Assembly: GCA_964399535.1 (NCBI GenBank)
Contig: CAYNRE010000027.1
Location: 62,001-126,000 of the forward strand
Length of the DNA: 64,000 nt
Reading direction: 5' to 3'
DNA from: CAYNRE01 sp964399535
Lineage (GTDB): Bacteria > Planctomycetota > Planctomycetia > Pirellulales > CAYNRE01
In this document: piece by piece, positions 1 through 8,114 of the stretch
How positions within the stretch are numbered: position 1 is the stretch's first letter
How the letters are laid out: each line of letters opens with the position of its first letter
Notes under the pieces: model-generated
The model's input: only the letters and a program-made list of their open reading frames with translations
Told to the model about the DNA's origin: nothing
Databases searched by the model: none
Program-made: the position numbers and the translations under genes

Positions 1-801
1 GGCCAGCACCTCGAGCTGCTCCACGGCGAACTTGCCGCGCACGGCCCGCTTGATGGCCAGCCCCGCCAGAAACGCCCCCACAATGCCTTCCAGCTCGATC
101 CATTGTGCGAGCTGCGCCGCCACGGCCAACAGAAGCAACAGGATGCAGACCCGCGATTCCGGCGAGTCGCCGAATCGGACGATCATTTTACGGGCCAATT
201 TGCTCAGGCCGAATAGAACGACCGGAACGTAGATCGCCAGTTCGACCAGCTCGAGGATCAGCAGCGACCAGCTAAACCCCCGCTGATAGACGGATACGGC
301 CAGGGCCAAGACGAGCATCGAGGCGATATCGGTCAGGATCGTCGCCCCCACCGAAACCAGCACCGATTCGCGATCGAGCAGCCTCCGGCGAGCCAGAATG
401 GAATGGGCCAAGAGCGTGTGCGACGCCACGATCGCACCGACCAGTGAACTGGCTGGCCAGCCGTAGCCCAGCAATCGGCCCAGCAGCAGGGCGCCGGCAA
501 ACGGCAGGGCAAAGGTAAGCGCGCCGAAGGTAATCGCCTTGCCGCGCGACCGGCTGAATTCTTCCAGGTCGACTTCAAAGCCCACAAAGAACATGAACAG
601 TAGCTTGCCGAGTTCTGACCAGACGGCGATGGTTTCGCTGTCGGAGCGGAGCACGCCCGTTAGTCCCGGACCCAAAACTACGCCCGACAGCAAGTACCCT
701 AGCACGCCGGGCAGGCGGAAGCGCTCCATCAGCCGCGGCAGGAATAGCACGCAAGCCAGACCAATAGCCAATCGGGTGAGCAGCGAGAGGTGGTCGTGCA
801 T
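1..801 (-). CDS. Kef-type cation/proton antiporter, C-terminus cut by window edge
   Basis: Partial integral membrane protein of the monovalent cation:proton antiporter-2 (Kef/NapA-like) family, which exchanges Na+ or K+ for protons. The 267 visible codons start at ATG 799-801 and stay open to base 1. The N terminus reads MHDHLSLLTRLAIGLACVLF, followed by the family pattern RFRLPGVLGYLLSGVVLGPG and then LFMFFVGFEVDLEEF, where a membrane-embedded acidic residue is expected. About eight hydrophobic segments are visible. The C-terminal part, where a TrkA-N domain may sit, is off the window, so KefB/C type cannot be told from a simple exchanger. larB lies 147 nt upstream on the same strand. Confidence 0.85.
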   Translation of the reverse strand, partial: MHDHLSLLTRLAIGLACVLFLPRLMERFRLPGVLGYLLSGVVLGPGLTGVLRSDSETIAVWSELGKLLFMFFVGFEVDLEEFSRSRGKAITFGALTFALPFAGALLLGRLLGYGWPASSLVGAIVASHTLLAHSILARRRLLDRESVLVSVGATILTDIASMLVLALAVSVYQRGFSWSLLILELVELAIYVPVVLFGLSKLARKMIVRFGDSPESRVCILLLLLAVAAQLAQWIELEGIVGAFLAGLAIKRAVRGKFAVEQLEVLA

Positions 802-948
802 GGCGTTGAGAGTCGAGTGAATCGGCGCCCGTAAATAAAGAAATGGGCCGGCGGCCAGGCGGCTCGAAGGCAGCAGCGCCGAGCGGGGTGGTCGCCGGTC
901 CACTTGGTGGGGAGTGTTCGCCCCGCGCAGCGCCCGACGTCGACGCGT

Positions 949-1737
949 CTAGCCGGCCTCCCAGCGTCGGTGGGCAATCAGGCCGGCCAGGTAGCCCCCT
1001 TTGAATCCCGCGTTGATGTTGACCACGCTCACGTTCGAAGCGCAGCTCGAGAGCATGCCGAGTAGCGCGGTCAGGCCATGAAAATTCACGCCGTAGCCCA
1101 CACTGGTCGGCACGCCGATCACGGGGCAGGGCACATAGCCCCCCACTACGCTGGGAAGCGCGGCTTCCATGCCGGCCACCACCACAACCACGTCGGCGTG
1201 CTGAAAGCGGTGCAGTTGGGCCGGCAGGCGATGCGGGCCCGCCACGCCCACGTCTTGGATCAAATCGGTGCGCACCCCCATCCAATCGAGCGTTTCTCGG
1301 GCTTCCTCGGCCACCGGCAAATCGGTCGTGCCCGCGGTAATAACGGCCACGAACCCCCGTGAGCTGGTCGAGGAGCGGGCCGGTACCTGGCTGCTGGTAA
1401 CCCGGAGCGTGCGGGCCAGCGGGTTGTAGCGGGCGGTGGGAAATTCGGCCGAAAGCGCGGTGGCCATCTCGGGCTCGACCCGGGTGGCCAATACCTCGGG
1501 TTCGTGCTGGAGCAGCGTTGCTAGAATCTGGCGTAGGGCCTCGAGCGATTTACCCTCGCCATAAACCACCTCGGCAAAGCCGCAGCGGTTTCGCCGGTCG
1601 AGATCGAGCTGGGCCAGGCCCAGGTCGGCCGTTAACGGCCGGGGAGGGCGGTTCGCCAACAGCTCGACGAAGCGAGCAATGGGCAGTTGCCCCTCAAGCA
1701 GTTGCCGCGCCAGTTCCGAGATTTCCGCGGGGGTCAT
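949..1737 (-). CDS. larB: LarB, nickel-pincer cofactor biosynthesis carboxylase/hydrolase
   Basis: Pyridinium-3,5-biscarboxylic acid mononucleotide synthase. The family carboxylates and hydrolyses nicotinic acid adenine dinucleotide in the first step to the nickel-pincer nucleotide used by lactate racemase and relatives. The 262-residue length is typical. The N-terminal half carries RCGFAEVVYGEGKS. The C-terminal half is a PurE-like domain with AVITAGTTDLPVAEEA and VVAGMEAALPSVVGG, both standard LarB motifs. The start ATG at 1735-1737 opens directly on MTPAEISELARQLLEGQL. No larC, larE or lactate racemase is visible here; the downstream neighbour is the antiporter. Confidence 0.93.
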   Translation of the reverse strand: MTPAEISELARQLLEGQLPIARFVELLANRPPRPLTADLGLAQLDLDRRNRCGFAEVVYGEGKSLEALRQILATLLQHEPEVLATRVEPEMATALSAEFPTARYNPLARTLRVTSSQVPARSSTSSRGFVAVITAGTTDLPVAEEARETLDWMGVRTDLIQDVGVAGPHRLPAQLHRFQHADVVVVVAGMEAALPSVVGGYVPCPVIGVPTSVGYGVNFHGLTALLGMLSSCASNVSVVNINAGFKGGYLAGLIAHRRWEAG

Positions 1738-1885
1738 GGCAATGGATGGTACCGCCCGGCGCGGGTCGGCGACAGCCCGGGCCGCGAGGGCGCCAGGTGT
1801 TCACCATGCCCGGCTGACCCCGGAGCGAACTGGCCGCCGAGCCGCCGCCGGCGAGTTCCTCCCGCCCGGCTTGCGCAGTCCGGTG

Positions 1886-2692
1886 TTAGACTCGCAGCGT
1901 GAGGAAATCGTCGGCCGGAGCCGGGCAACCGCCGGCTAGGTGTTCGGCCATCCGCCGCGCGGCTGCGTCGCCGTCTTGGCGAGCCAGACAGGAGACGATC
2001 TCTTGGTGGTCGGCCACGACTTGGGCCGGGTCCATTTCGCTGGGCTGGGTATTCCACAGCGCCATGGCGTGAGCCATGAAACCCTCGATCGTGGCGGCCA
2101 GCAGGGTGTTGCCCGAGAGCTGGGCCAGGCGGATATGGAACTGCAAATCGTGCTGGCGACAGGCCGAGGGATCGGCCAAGCGCTGGCGAACGCGGGCCAA
2201 TTCGCGATCGAGCGAGGCGATTTCATTCGAAGTGATGCGCTGAGCCGCCAGGCGAACCAGACCCGGTTCGACCAGCAGCCGGGCCTCGGCCAACTCGGCC
2301 GGGGTGGGGTCGTCGCTGAGCGTACCGGGGGCGTCGGCCAGCACATCGAGGAAGTTGCCCTGCAGGAAGGTGCCGCCGCCTTGCACGCGCTTCAGGGCGC
2401 CCCGCTCGCTGAGCCAATCCAGGGCGTTGCGCAGCGACGGCCGGCTGACGCGCAGACGGATCGCCAAATCGCGTTCGGGGGGGAGCCGGTCGTTTTCCGA
2501 CAATCCGTGCGTAATCACGTACTGGCGCAATTGGTCGAGAATCAAGGTGGTCAGGTTAGCCCGCCGGACCGGAGTCGGGCTCGGCAGCGAATGACGCAAG
2601 GCGTGGCTCAAGGCGACAAGCCCCCTTCCCGAGGTGAACCGAATTGGTTTGGCCTGGGACCCCTGGGTGAGCCGGGCCCTGGCCTGGGCCAT
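1886..2692 (-). CDS. FadR-type GntR family transcriptional regulator
   Basis: Predicted DNA-binding repressor or activator. A winged-helix domain (LTTLILDQLRQYVI, then DRLPPERDLAIRLRVSRPSL) is followed by an FCD ligand-binding domain. The FCD part shows the metal-type histidines in HDLQFHIRLA, VVADHQEIV and RMAEHLAG. The start is uncertain. The frame is open to 2962, but the extra N-terminal 90 residues match no family. I use ATG 2690-2692; an internal TTG near 2611, preceded by a purine-rich GGGAAGGGGG, would give a more usual short N terminus. It diverges from the M24 peptidase gene, so the shared region 2700-3160 may carry its operator. Effector unknown. Confidence 0.85.
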   Translation of the reverse strand: MAQARARLTQGSQAKPIRFTSGRGLVALSHALRHSLPSPTPVRRANLTTLILDQLRQYVITHGLSENDRLPPERDLAIRLRVSRPSLRNALDWLSERGALKRVQGGGTFLQGNFLDVLADAPGTLSDDPTPAELAEARLLVEPGLVRLAAQRITSNEIASLDRELARVRQRLADPSACRQHDLQFHIRLAQLSGNTLLAATIEGFMAHAMALWNTQPSEMDPAQVVADHQEIVSCLARQDGDAAARRMAEHLAGGCPAPADDFLTLRV

Positions 2693-2928
2693 GCCGCGCC
2701 ACATGGGGCGAAGCCGGCATGGCCGATCATGTTGGATTTCGCAGGCAATCTCCCCCACCGCCAAGCGGAGTGGGGCGATGACCACCCAGTGCTGTTCGAC
2801 GTGGATACTGTCGATTCTAATTCGCGCTCCGCCGTCGTCCATAGAAAGTTCTACCCGGAAGGAATACGAATTGAATTGGCGGCAAAAAAGACCTAATTTG
2901 GCCCCGGTTTCCGCCTTGGGAGCCCCCC

Positions 2929-3010
2929 GGCCTGATTGGACTGCCGGGCCCGGGGACGACAAAAGAGGGGGTCGTCCGCGGCTTTCGTTCGACCAATCAG
3001 GCCCCTTTTT
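2929..3010 (+). terminator. Terminator-like nested hairpin in the leader of the M24 peptidase gene
   Basis: An 11-bp perfect inverted repeat, GGCCTGATTGG at 2929-2939 and CCAATCAGGCC at 2993-3003, is followed by CC and a run of six T on the plus strand. An inner pair, GGACGAC (2954-2960) with GTCGTCC (2971-2977), can stack inside it. No plus-strand gene ends here: the flanking genes diverge. The element therefore sits in the 5' leader of the peptidase-accBC run rather than after a gene, which suggests attenuation, although a terminator for an unseen small RNA is also possible. Confidence 0.55.
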
Positions 3011-3162
3011 TGCTCCAGCGGTGAAATGGGGTGTGCGGCCGTGGCTGGCCCCCGCCTGGGATTCGTGGTTTGTTACCGCCGGTTGCCTGGCGGGCGGGTT
3101 GCCGCTGCCCGGGGCCGACGCACTCGGTTTACCCTCTTCGGTGCCACCAGGGATTTTGCTCG

Positions 3163-4263
3163 ATGAGTGATATCGCCGCCCGTCGACAGCGTTTGCGGCG
3201 CTCGTTTCGCGCGCTGGGAATCGACGCCCTTTTGGTAACGCGTGCGACCAATGTCAGCTATCTGAGCGGCTTTACGGGCGACGATAGTTTTCTGCTCGTT
3301 TCCCGCGATCGGCAGTGGCTGCTTAGCGACCCGCGGTACGCCACCCAGCTGGTCCAGGAGTGTCCCGATGTCGAGCTGGTAATTCGTGCCCCCGGCGAAA
3401 CGCTGATCACGGTTTTGGCCCAGACGGTGGCCTCGGCCCGGCTGGGGCGCCTGGGCCTGGAAGCCGATTGGGTCACCCTGGCCCAGTTTCAACAGCTTGA
3501 GCAGGCCTTGTCGCGGACCCATCTGGCGTCGACCACCGGCTTGGTCGAGGGGTTGCGCGAAATCAAGGACCGCGACGAAATCGCCACCATCCGACGCGCC
3601 ATTCGAGTCGCCCAGCGAGCTTTCGAGGTGTTGCGGGCCACCTTGCAGCGCGACCAGACCGAGAAAGAGGTAGCCGACGCGCTCGAGCACCAGGTTCGCC
3701 GGCTGGGGGGCCAGGGGACGAGTTTCCCGCCGATCATCGCGGCCGGTCCCCGGTCAGCGCTACCCCATGCCCGGCCAACAACGGCCCCGATCGGCGACGC
3801 CGAGTTGGTTCTGGTCGATTGGGGTGCCACGGTCGACCACTATCGGAGCGACTTGACGAGGGTTTTGGCCACCGCTAAGATTTCGCCGAAACTCGAAAGA
3901 GTGTATGGAGTTGTGGCGGAAGCAAGGGCCCAGGCCGTGGCCGCGATCCGTCCGGGCGCCACGGGGCACGAGGTGGACCAAGCTGCCCGGGAAGTGATCG
4001 AGAAGGCTGGTTACGGCAAGAACTTCGGACACGGACTGGGTCACGGAATCGGCTGGGACATTCACGAAGGACCCCGGCTGGCAAAGAACCAGCACCGACC
4101 GTTACGGTCGGGAATGGTGGTAACCGTCGAGCCGGGCATCTATCTGCCTGGCTGGGGCGGGGTTAGGATCGAGGACGACGTGCTTGTGACGCGTGACGGT
4201 CACGAGGTGCTTAGCCACTTGCCGTTGGCCCTGGAAGAGATGGTCGTCGAGCTTGAGCGGTAG
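3163..4263 (+). CDS. Xaa-Pro aminopeptidase/dipeptidase, M24B family
   Basis: Cytosolic dinuclear-metal peptidase of the pita-bread fold that releases residues next to proline. The 366-residue product has a creatinase-like N domain (residues 1-130) and a catalytic domain. Expected metal ligands are all present: D219 (LVDWGATVD), D230 (RSDLTR), H294 (GHGLGHGIG), E323 (VTVEPGIY) and E337 (VRIEDDV). ATG 3163 is chosen because MSDIAARRQRLRRSF begins the family homology; the frame is open upstream to 3031 but that part is not peptidase-like. It is followed by accB and accC, an order seen in several phyla, usually with efp nearby; efp is absent here. Confidence 0.93.
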   Translation: MSDIAARRQRLRRSFRALGIDALLVTRATNVSYLSGFTGDDSFLLVSRDRQWLLSDPRYATQLVQECPDVELVIRAPGETLITVLAQTVASARLGRLGLEADWVTLAQFQQLEQALSRTHLASTTGLVEGLREIKDRDEIATIRRAIRVAQRAFEVLRATLQRDQTEKEVADALEHQVRRLGGQGTSFPPIIAAGPRSALPHARPTTAPIGDAELVLVDWGATVDHYRSDLTRVLATAKISPKLERVYGVVAEARAQAVAAIRPGATGHEVDQAAREVIEKAGYGKNFGHGLGHGIGWDIHEGPRLAKNQHRPLRSGMVVTVEPGIYLPGWGGVRIEDDVLVTRDGHEVLSHLPLALEEMVVELER

Positions 4264-4545
4264 TTTGGCGGCGCCGGCCGGCTCGATGGTTTGGCCCCGA
4301 TGGGGAACCACAGCCGAGGTCCGCCCAGCGTTCGTGCAGTAAATTGAGAATCGCTGCCGACGGGCCTTGCCGCTGGCCAACCTCGTCTCCCGGGGTGGTG
4401 GCGGCCCGAGGCCGCACGTTGGCCAGTCGCCAGATAACCAGGAAACCCAATCGTCGTGAAGAAATCGAGTCGGAAGACAAACGCCGGTTCGGGAGCCAGT
4501 GGCTCGGCTAAGGCGTTTCGCGACCAGTCGCAGGAATCGATCAGC

Positions 4546-5034
4546 ATGAGTGAGGCTGCCGCCGAGGAATGGGCCGCACAGTTGGCCCAAGTGCGCCAAC
4601 TCGCCGAATTGATGAAGGAATTCGGACTGACGGAAGTGGTGTTGGAAAGCGGGCAGACGACGCTGGCCGTGACCCGCCAGGGTGAGAGCGTGGCTGTGGC
4701 CACGCCGGCATCGGCCCCGGTGGTGGCTCACGTGCCGCTGGCCGCGCCCGCTGCCCCGCCCGCCGCGCCCTCGGCCGCCGAACAGGACCACCTGCACGTG
4801 GTGCGCAGCCCGATGGTGGGCACCTTTTACGCTTCGAGCAGCCCCGAGGCGCCGTCGTTCGTCAAGGTGGGGGACCACATCGGCCCCGAGACCACGGTTT
4901 GCATTGTCGAGGCGATGAAGGTGTTCAACGAGATACCGGCCGAGGTGGCGGGCAAGGTCGTGGCCGTGCTGGTCGAAAACGGCGAGCCGGTGGAATACGG
5001 GCAGCCTCTGTTCAAGGTCGACACCCGCGTCTAA
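4546..5034 (+). CDS. accB: Biotin carboxyl carrier protein of acetyl-CoA carboxylase
   Basis: Carries the biotin that shuttles carboxylate between AccC and the carboxyltransferase in the first committed step of fatty acid synthesis. The C-terminal biotinyl domain has RSPMVGTFY and the EAMK motif, whose lysine is biotinylated. A Pro/Ala-rich linker (about residues 48-75) separates it from a short N-terminal helix. Two starts are equally supported: ATG 4546 with AGGA ten bases upstream, and GTG 4456 with AGGAAA ten bases upstream, which would add 30 polar residues. I chose the ATG because the family homology begins just after it. accC follows after about 140 nt. Confidence 0.93.
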   Translation: MSEAAAEEWAAQLAQVRQLAELMKEFGLTEVVLESGQTTLAVTRQGESVAVATPASAPVVAHVPLAAPAAPPAAPSAAEQDHLHVVRSPMVGTFYASSSPEAPSFVKVGDHIGPETTVCIVEAMKVFNEIPAEVAGKVVAVLVENGEPVEYGQPLFKVDTRV

Positions 5035-5176
5035 CCGTGGGATGTTCAGTCCGGAAGGGGGGAACCCGCCCAGGGGCGGTAACCCTCCGAATCGCCCCGA
5101 TCCGGCCCGCGCCCCCTGCGCTGGGACCGGAGAGTTGCCAAGCGGTCGGTTGCCAGGCCACCCCAGTGAGTTGAGC

Positions 5177-6541
5177 ATGTTCAAGCGGATCTTGGTTGCC
5201 AATCGCGGTGAGGTGGCATTGCGTGTGATTCGCGCATGTCGCGAAATGGGCATCGAAACCGTGGCCATCTTCAGCGAGGCCGACCGGGGCTCGCAGTACC
5301 TGGCCTTGGCCGACGAGGCCTATTGCGTGGGCCCCGCCAAGTCGTCGGAAAGCTATTTGAAGATCGACCGGGTCATCAGCGTGGCCGAGATCGGCAATGT
5401 ACAGGCGGTGCATCCGGGCTACGGCTTTCTCTCGGAAAACGCTCATTTCGCCGAGGTTTGTCGGACCTGCAACATTGAGTTCATTGGCCCCACGCCCGAG
5501 GCCATGGTTCGCCTGGGCGACAAGAACGAAGCCCGCAAGCTGGCCCGCCAGGCCGACGTGCCGGTGGTGCCGGGCAGCCCGGGGCTGCTGACCACCGAGG
5601 CCGAAGCCGTGGCCGTGGCTCGTGAAATCGGTTTTCCCGTGCTCATCAAGGCCACCGCCGGGGGGGGCGGCAAGGGAATGCGGGTAGCGGCCAACGAACT
5701 GGTGCTCAAGAGCGCGTTTCAACAGGCCCAGACCGAGGCGGAGGCCGCCTTCGGCAACCCGAGCGTGTACTTGGAGAAGTACGTCGAGAACCCGCGGCAC
5801 ATCGAAGTGCAGATTCTGGCCGACCATCATGGCCATGTGCTGCACCTGTGGGAGCGCGACTGCACCATGCAGCGCCGCCATCAGAAGTTGATCGAGGAGA
5901 GCCCCGCCCCGTTTTTGGCCCCGGAAACCCGCCAGGCCATGTGCCAGGCGGCGGTGCGGCTGGTTCAGTCGGCCGGTTATACCAACGCCGGCACCGTCGA
6001 GTTCATCGCCGACCGGCACGGCAACTTCTACTTCATCGAAGTCAATGCCCGTATTCAGGTCGAACACCCGGTGAGCGAACTGGTGACCGGAATCGACCTG
6101 ATCAAATGGCAGATTCGCATCGCGGCGGGCGAGGCGCTCGATTTTACCCAAGAGCAGGTGCGGCAAGACGGGGTGGCAATCGAGTGCCGCATCAACGCCG
6201 AAAACCCCTGGAAGAAGTTTCAACCTTCGCCCGGCACCATTCGGCAGTTGTACGTGCCAGGGGGGCGCGGCGTCCGGTGGGATTCGCACGCCCACGCGGG
6301 CTATGTGGTTCCCCCGCATTACGACTCGATGATCGGCAAGTTAATTGTGCACCAGGCGACCCGCCGGGAAGCCATTGCCTGCATGCAGCGGGCCCTGGCC
6401 GAACTGCGGATCGAGGGCATTCACACAACGGTGCCGCTGCAGCAAGAGATTCTGCGCAATTCGGCGTTCATCGCCGGCGAGGTCGATACCACTTTCATCG
6501 AGCGCACTTGGACCGCAGGCCCCCCCGTGCCGGGCAAGTAG
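5177..6541 (+). CDS. accC: Biotin carboxylase subunit of acetyl-CoA carboxylase
   Basis: ATP-grasp enzyme that carboxylates biotin on AccB using bicarbonate and ATP. The 454 residues match the family length of about 450. Visible motifs are MFKRILVANRGEVALRVIRA at the start, HPGYGFLSEN, the Gly-rich ATP loop KATAGGGGKGMR, RDCTMQRRHQK, and the catalytic stretch EFIADRHGNFYFIEVNARIQ followed by VEHPVSE. The open frame reaches back to 5042, but those 45 residues are Pro/Gly-rich and not conserved, so ATG 5177 is used. It forms an operon-like run with accB. Confidence 0.96.
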   Translation: MFKRILVANRGEVALRVIRACREMGIETVAIFSEADRGSQYLALADEAYCVGPAKSSESYLKIDRVISVAEIGNVQAVHPGYGFLSENAHFAEVCRTCNIEFIGPTPEAMVRLGDKNEARKLARQADVPVVPGSPGLLTTEAEAVAVAREIGFPVLIKATAGGGGKGMRVAANELVLKSAFQQAQTEAEAAFGNPSVYLEKYVENPRHIEVQILADHHGHVLHLWERDCTMQRRHQKLIEESPAPFLAPETRQAMCQAAVRLVQSAGYTNAGTVEFIADRHGNFYFIEVNARIQVEHPVSELVTGIDLIKWQIRIAAGEALDFTQEQVRQDGVAIECRINAENPWKKFQPSPGTIRQLYVPGGRGVRWDSHAHAGYVVPPHYDSMIGKLIVHQATRREAIACMQRALAELRIEGIHTTVPLQQEILRNSAFIAGEVDTTFIERTWTAGPPVPGK

Positions 6542-6729
6542 CCGCGGCGCCGTCCGGGCGGTGGTCCCCCCCTGAGGGCCCACGATGACGCCGCGGGTGG
6601 CCGTGGGCCTCTTCGCCGCTTGGAATCTGCCCGGTAAACTGGGCGTCGCTGGCTTCGGCCCTCTCCCGACTTGCTGCGTGCCGTAGGACGGCCGCCACGG
6701 GCTTGAAGCCCCCGCCTAGGAACGAACGG

Positions 6730-8043
6730 ATGTCGACTTCGCTCTCGGGCCCTCGCCGGCCGATCTCCAATTTTCGCCGGGTGGCCATCTTGTTTGCCGG
6801 CGGCCCGGCCCCCGCGGCCAACGCCGTGATCTCGACCGCGGCCGCCTCGTTTCTGAAAAACGGGATCCACGTGCTGGGAATACTGAACGGCTATTCCCGG
6901 CTCATGGCGACCACACCCGAGCGTCCGCCGGTTTTGGGGCGCGACTACATCGACATCGACCATCGCACCCTCCGCCGCACCCGCAATACCCAGGGTATTC
7001 TGATCGGTACGGCCCGGGCCAACCCGGGGAAGTATGTTTCGCACCCCGACCATCTCTCCGACCCCCAGCGGACCGCGCCGCTGCACGTGGTGCACCAGGC
7101 GCTGAGCCTGTTGCAGGTCGATGCCCTGATTTCGATTGGCGGCGACGACACCCTGAAGACCGCCAACAAGTTCATGCTGTTTCAGGAGCATTTGCCCGCC
7201 GGCAGCCACCGAATTCCCGTGGTTCACATTCCCAAGACGATCGACAACGACTACATGGGAATCGATTTCACGTTCGGCTACTTCACGGCGGTCGATACGC
7301 TGGCCACCGAGGTCCGCAATCTGCTGGCCGACGCCGAGGCGACGGGCAGCTACTTTCTCTGTGAAACGATGGGCCGCAGCGCCGGCTGGCTGGCCTATGG
7401 CGTGGCCATCGCAGGCGAGGCCAGCCTGGTGATTAGCGTCGAGGACATCACCGGCCGCTACGCCGCGGTCGAAGAGTCGGTCGACCCGGTCAGCGGCGAC
7501 CGCCGCGAGCGAAACGTGATGAAGCTCGACGAAGTGGTCCGCCGTGTCGTGGCCACGATCGTGGCCCGGGAAACCGAGGGGAAAGAGTTTGGCGTTATCA
7601 TTCTGGCCGAGGGGTTGGCCGAGTACTTGCCGGACAGCTTTCTCGAGGGGATCGGGCGCGACGAGCACGGACACATCGCCATTTCCAAGGTAAACCTGGG
7701 AGGCATCTTCAGCCGCAAGGTGGCCGAAGAGTACGAACGGCAGACCCGCCGCAAGAAGCGGATTACCGGGCTGCAATTGGGCTATGAATCGCGCTGTGCT
7801 CGGCCGCACGCCTTCGACGTCATGCTGGGGAGCCAGCTTGGCGTGGGGGCCTACCGGGCGCTGGTCGAGAAGCGGCTCAACGGGGTCATGATTTCGGTCT
7901 CGGGCCAGTTGGAACTGAACTACGTACCGTTCCAGCAACTGGTGAACCAGGAGACGCTGGTTACCCATGTGCGCTACGTGAAGCCCGACTCCGATTTCCA
8001 CCAGTTGGCCCGGTTTCTCGAGACCTACGTCACCGAGAAATAG
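6730..8043 (+). CDS. 6-phosphofructokinase, probably PPi-dependent
   Basis: Phosphorylates fructose 6-phosphate in glycolysis. The 437-residue product has the PFK fold with VAILFAGGPAPAANAVIS, then SIGGDDTLKTANKF and IPKTIDNDYMG. The second Asp of GGDD, where ATP enzymes have Gly, and the Lys of PKTIDND are the residues that favour pyrophosphate as donor, so a reversible PPi-PFK is likelier than an ATP-PFK. ETMGRSAGW and LGYESRC, other substrate-site motifs, are also present. The start is ATG 6730, with AGGAAC about nine bases upstream; an in-frame ATG at 6703 lacks this. It follows accC by 188 nt on the same strand. Confidence 0.9.
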   Translation: MSTSLSGPRRPISNFRRVAILFAGGPAPAANAVISTAAASFLKNGIHVLGILNGYSRLMATTPERPPVLGRDYIDIDHRTLRRTRNTQGILIGTARANPGKYVSHPDHLSDPQRTAPLHVVHQALSLLQVDALISIGGDDTLKTANKFMLFQEHLPAGSHRIPVVHIPKTIDNDYMGIDFTFGYFTAVDTLATEVRNLLADAEATGSYFLCETMGRSAGWLAYGVAIAGEASLVISVEDITGRYAAVEESVDPVSGDRRERNVMKLDEVVRRVVATIVARETEGKEFGVIILAEGLAEYLPDSFLEGIGRDEHGHIAISKVNLGGIFSRKVAEEYERQTRRKKRITGLQLGYESRCARPHAFDVMLGSQLGVGAYRALVEKRLNGVMISVSGQLELNYVPFQQLVNQETLVTHVRYVKPDSDFHQLARFLETYVTEK

Positions 8044-8114
8044 GCGATGCCTGGCGCTCGATGCGAGCTGCGAACCTGGCGAGCTTGGTCTTCCGCCAAC
8101 GCACCCGACGGAGC

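Noticed and set aside
6421..8001. 526-codon minus-strand ORF over the phosphofructokinase gene
   Set aside because: Antisense shadow of a clearly homologous gene; no domain.
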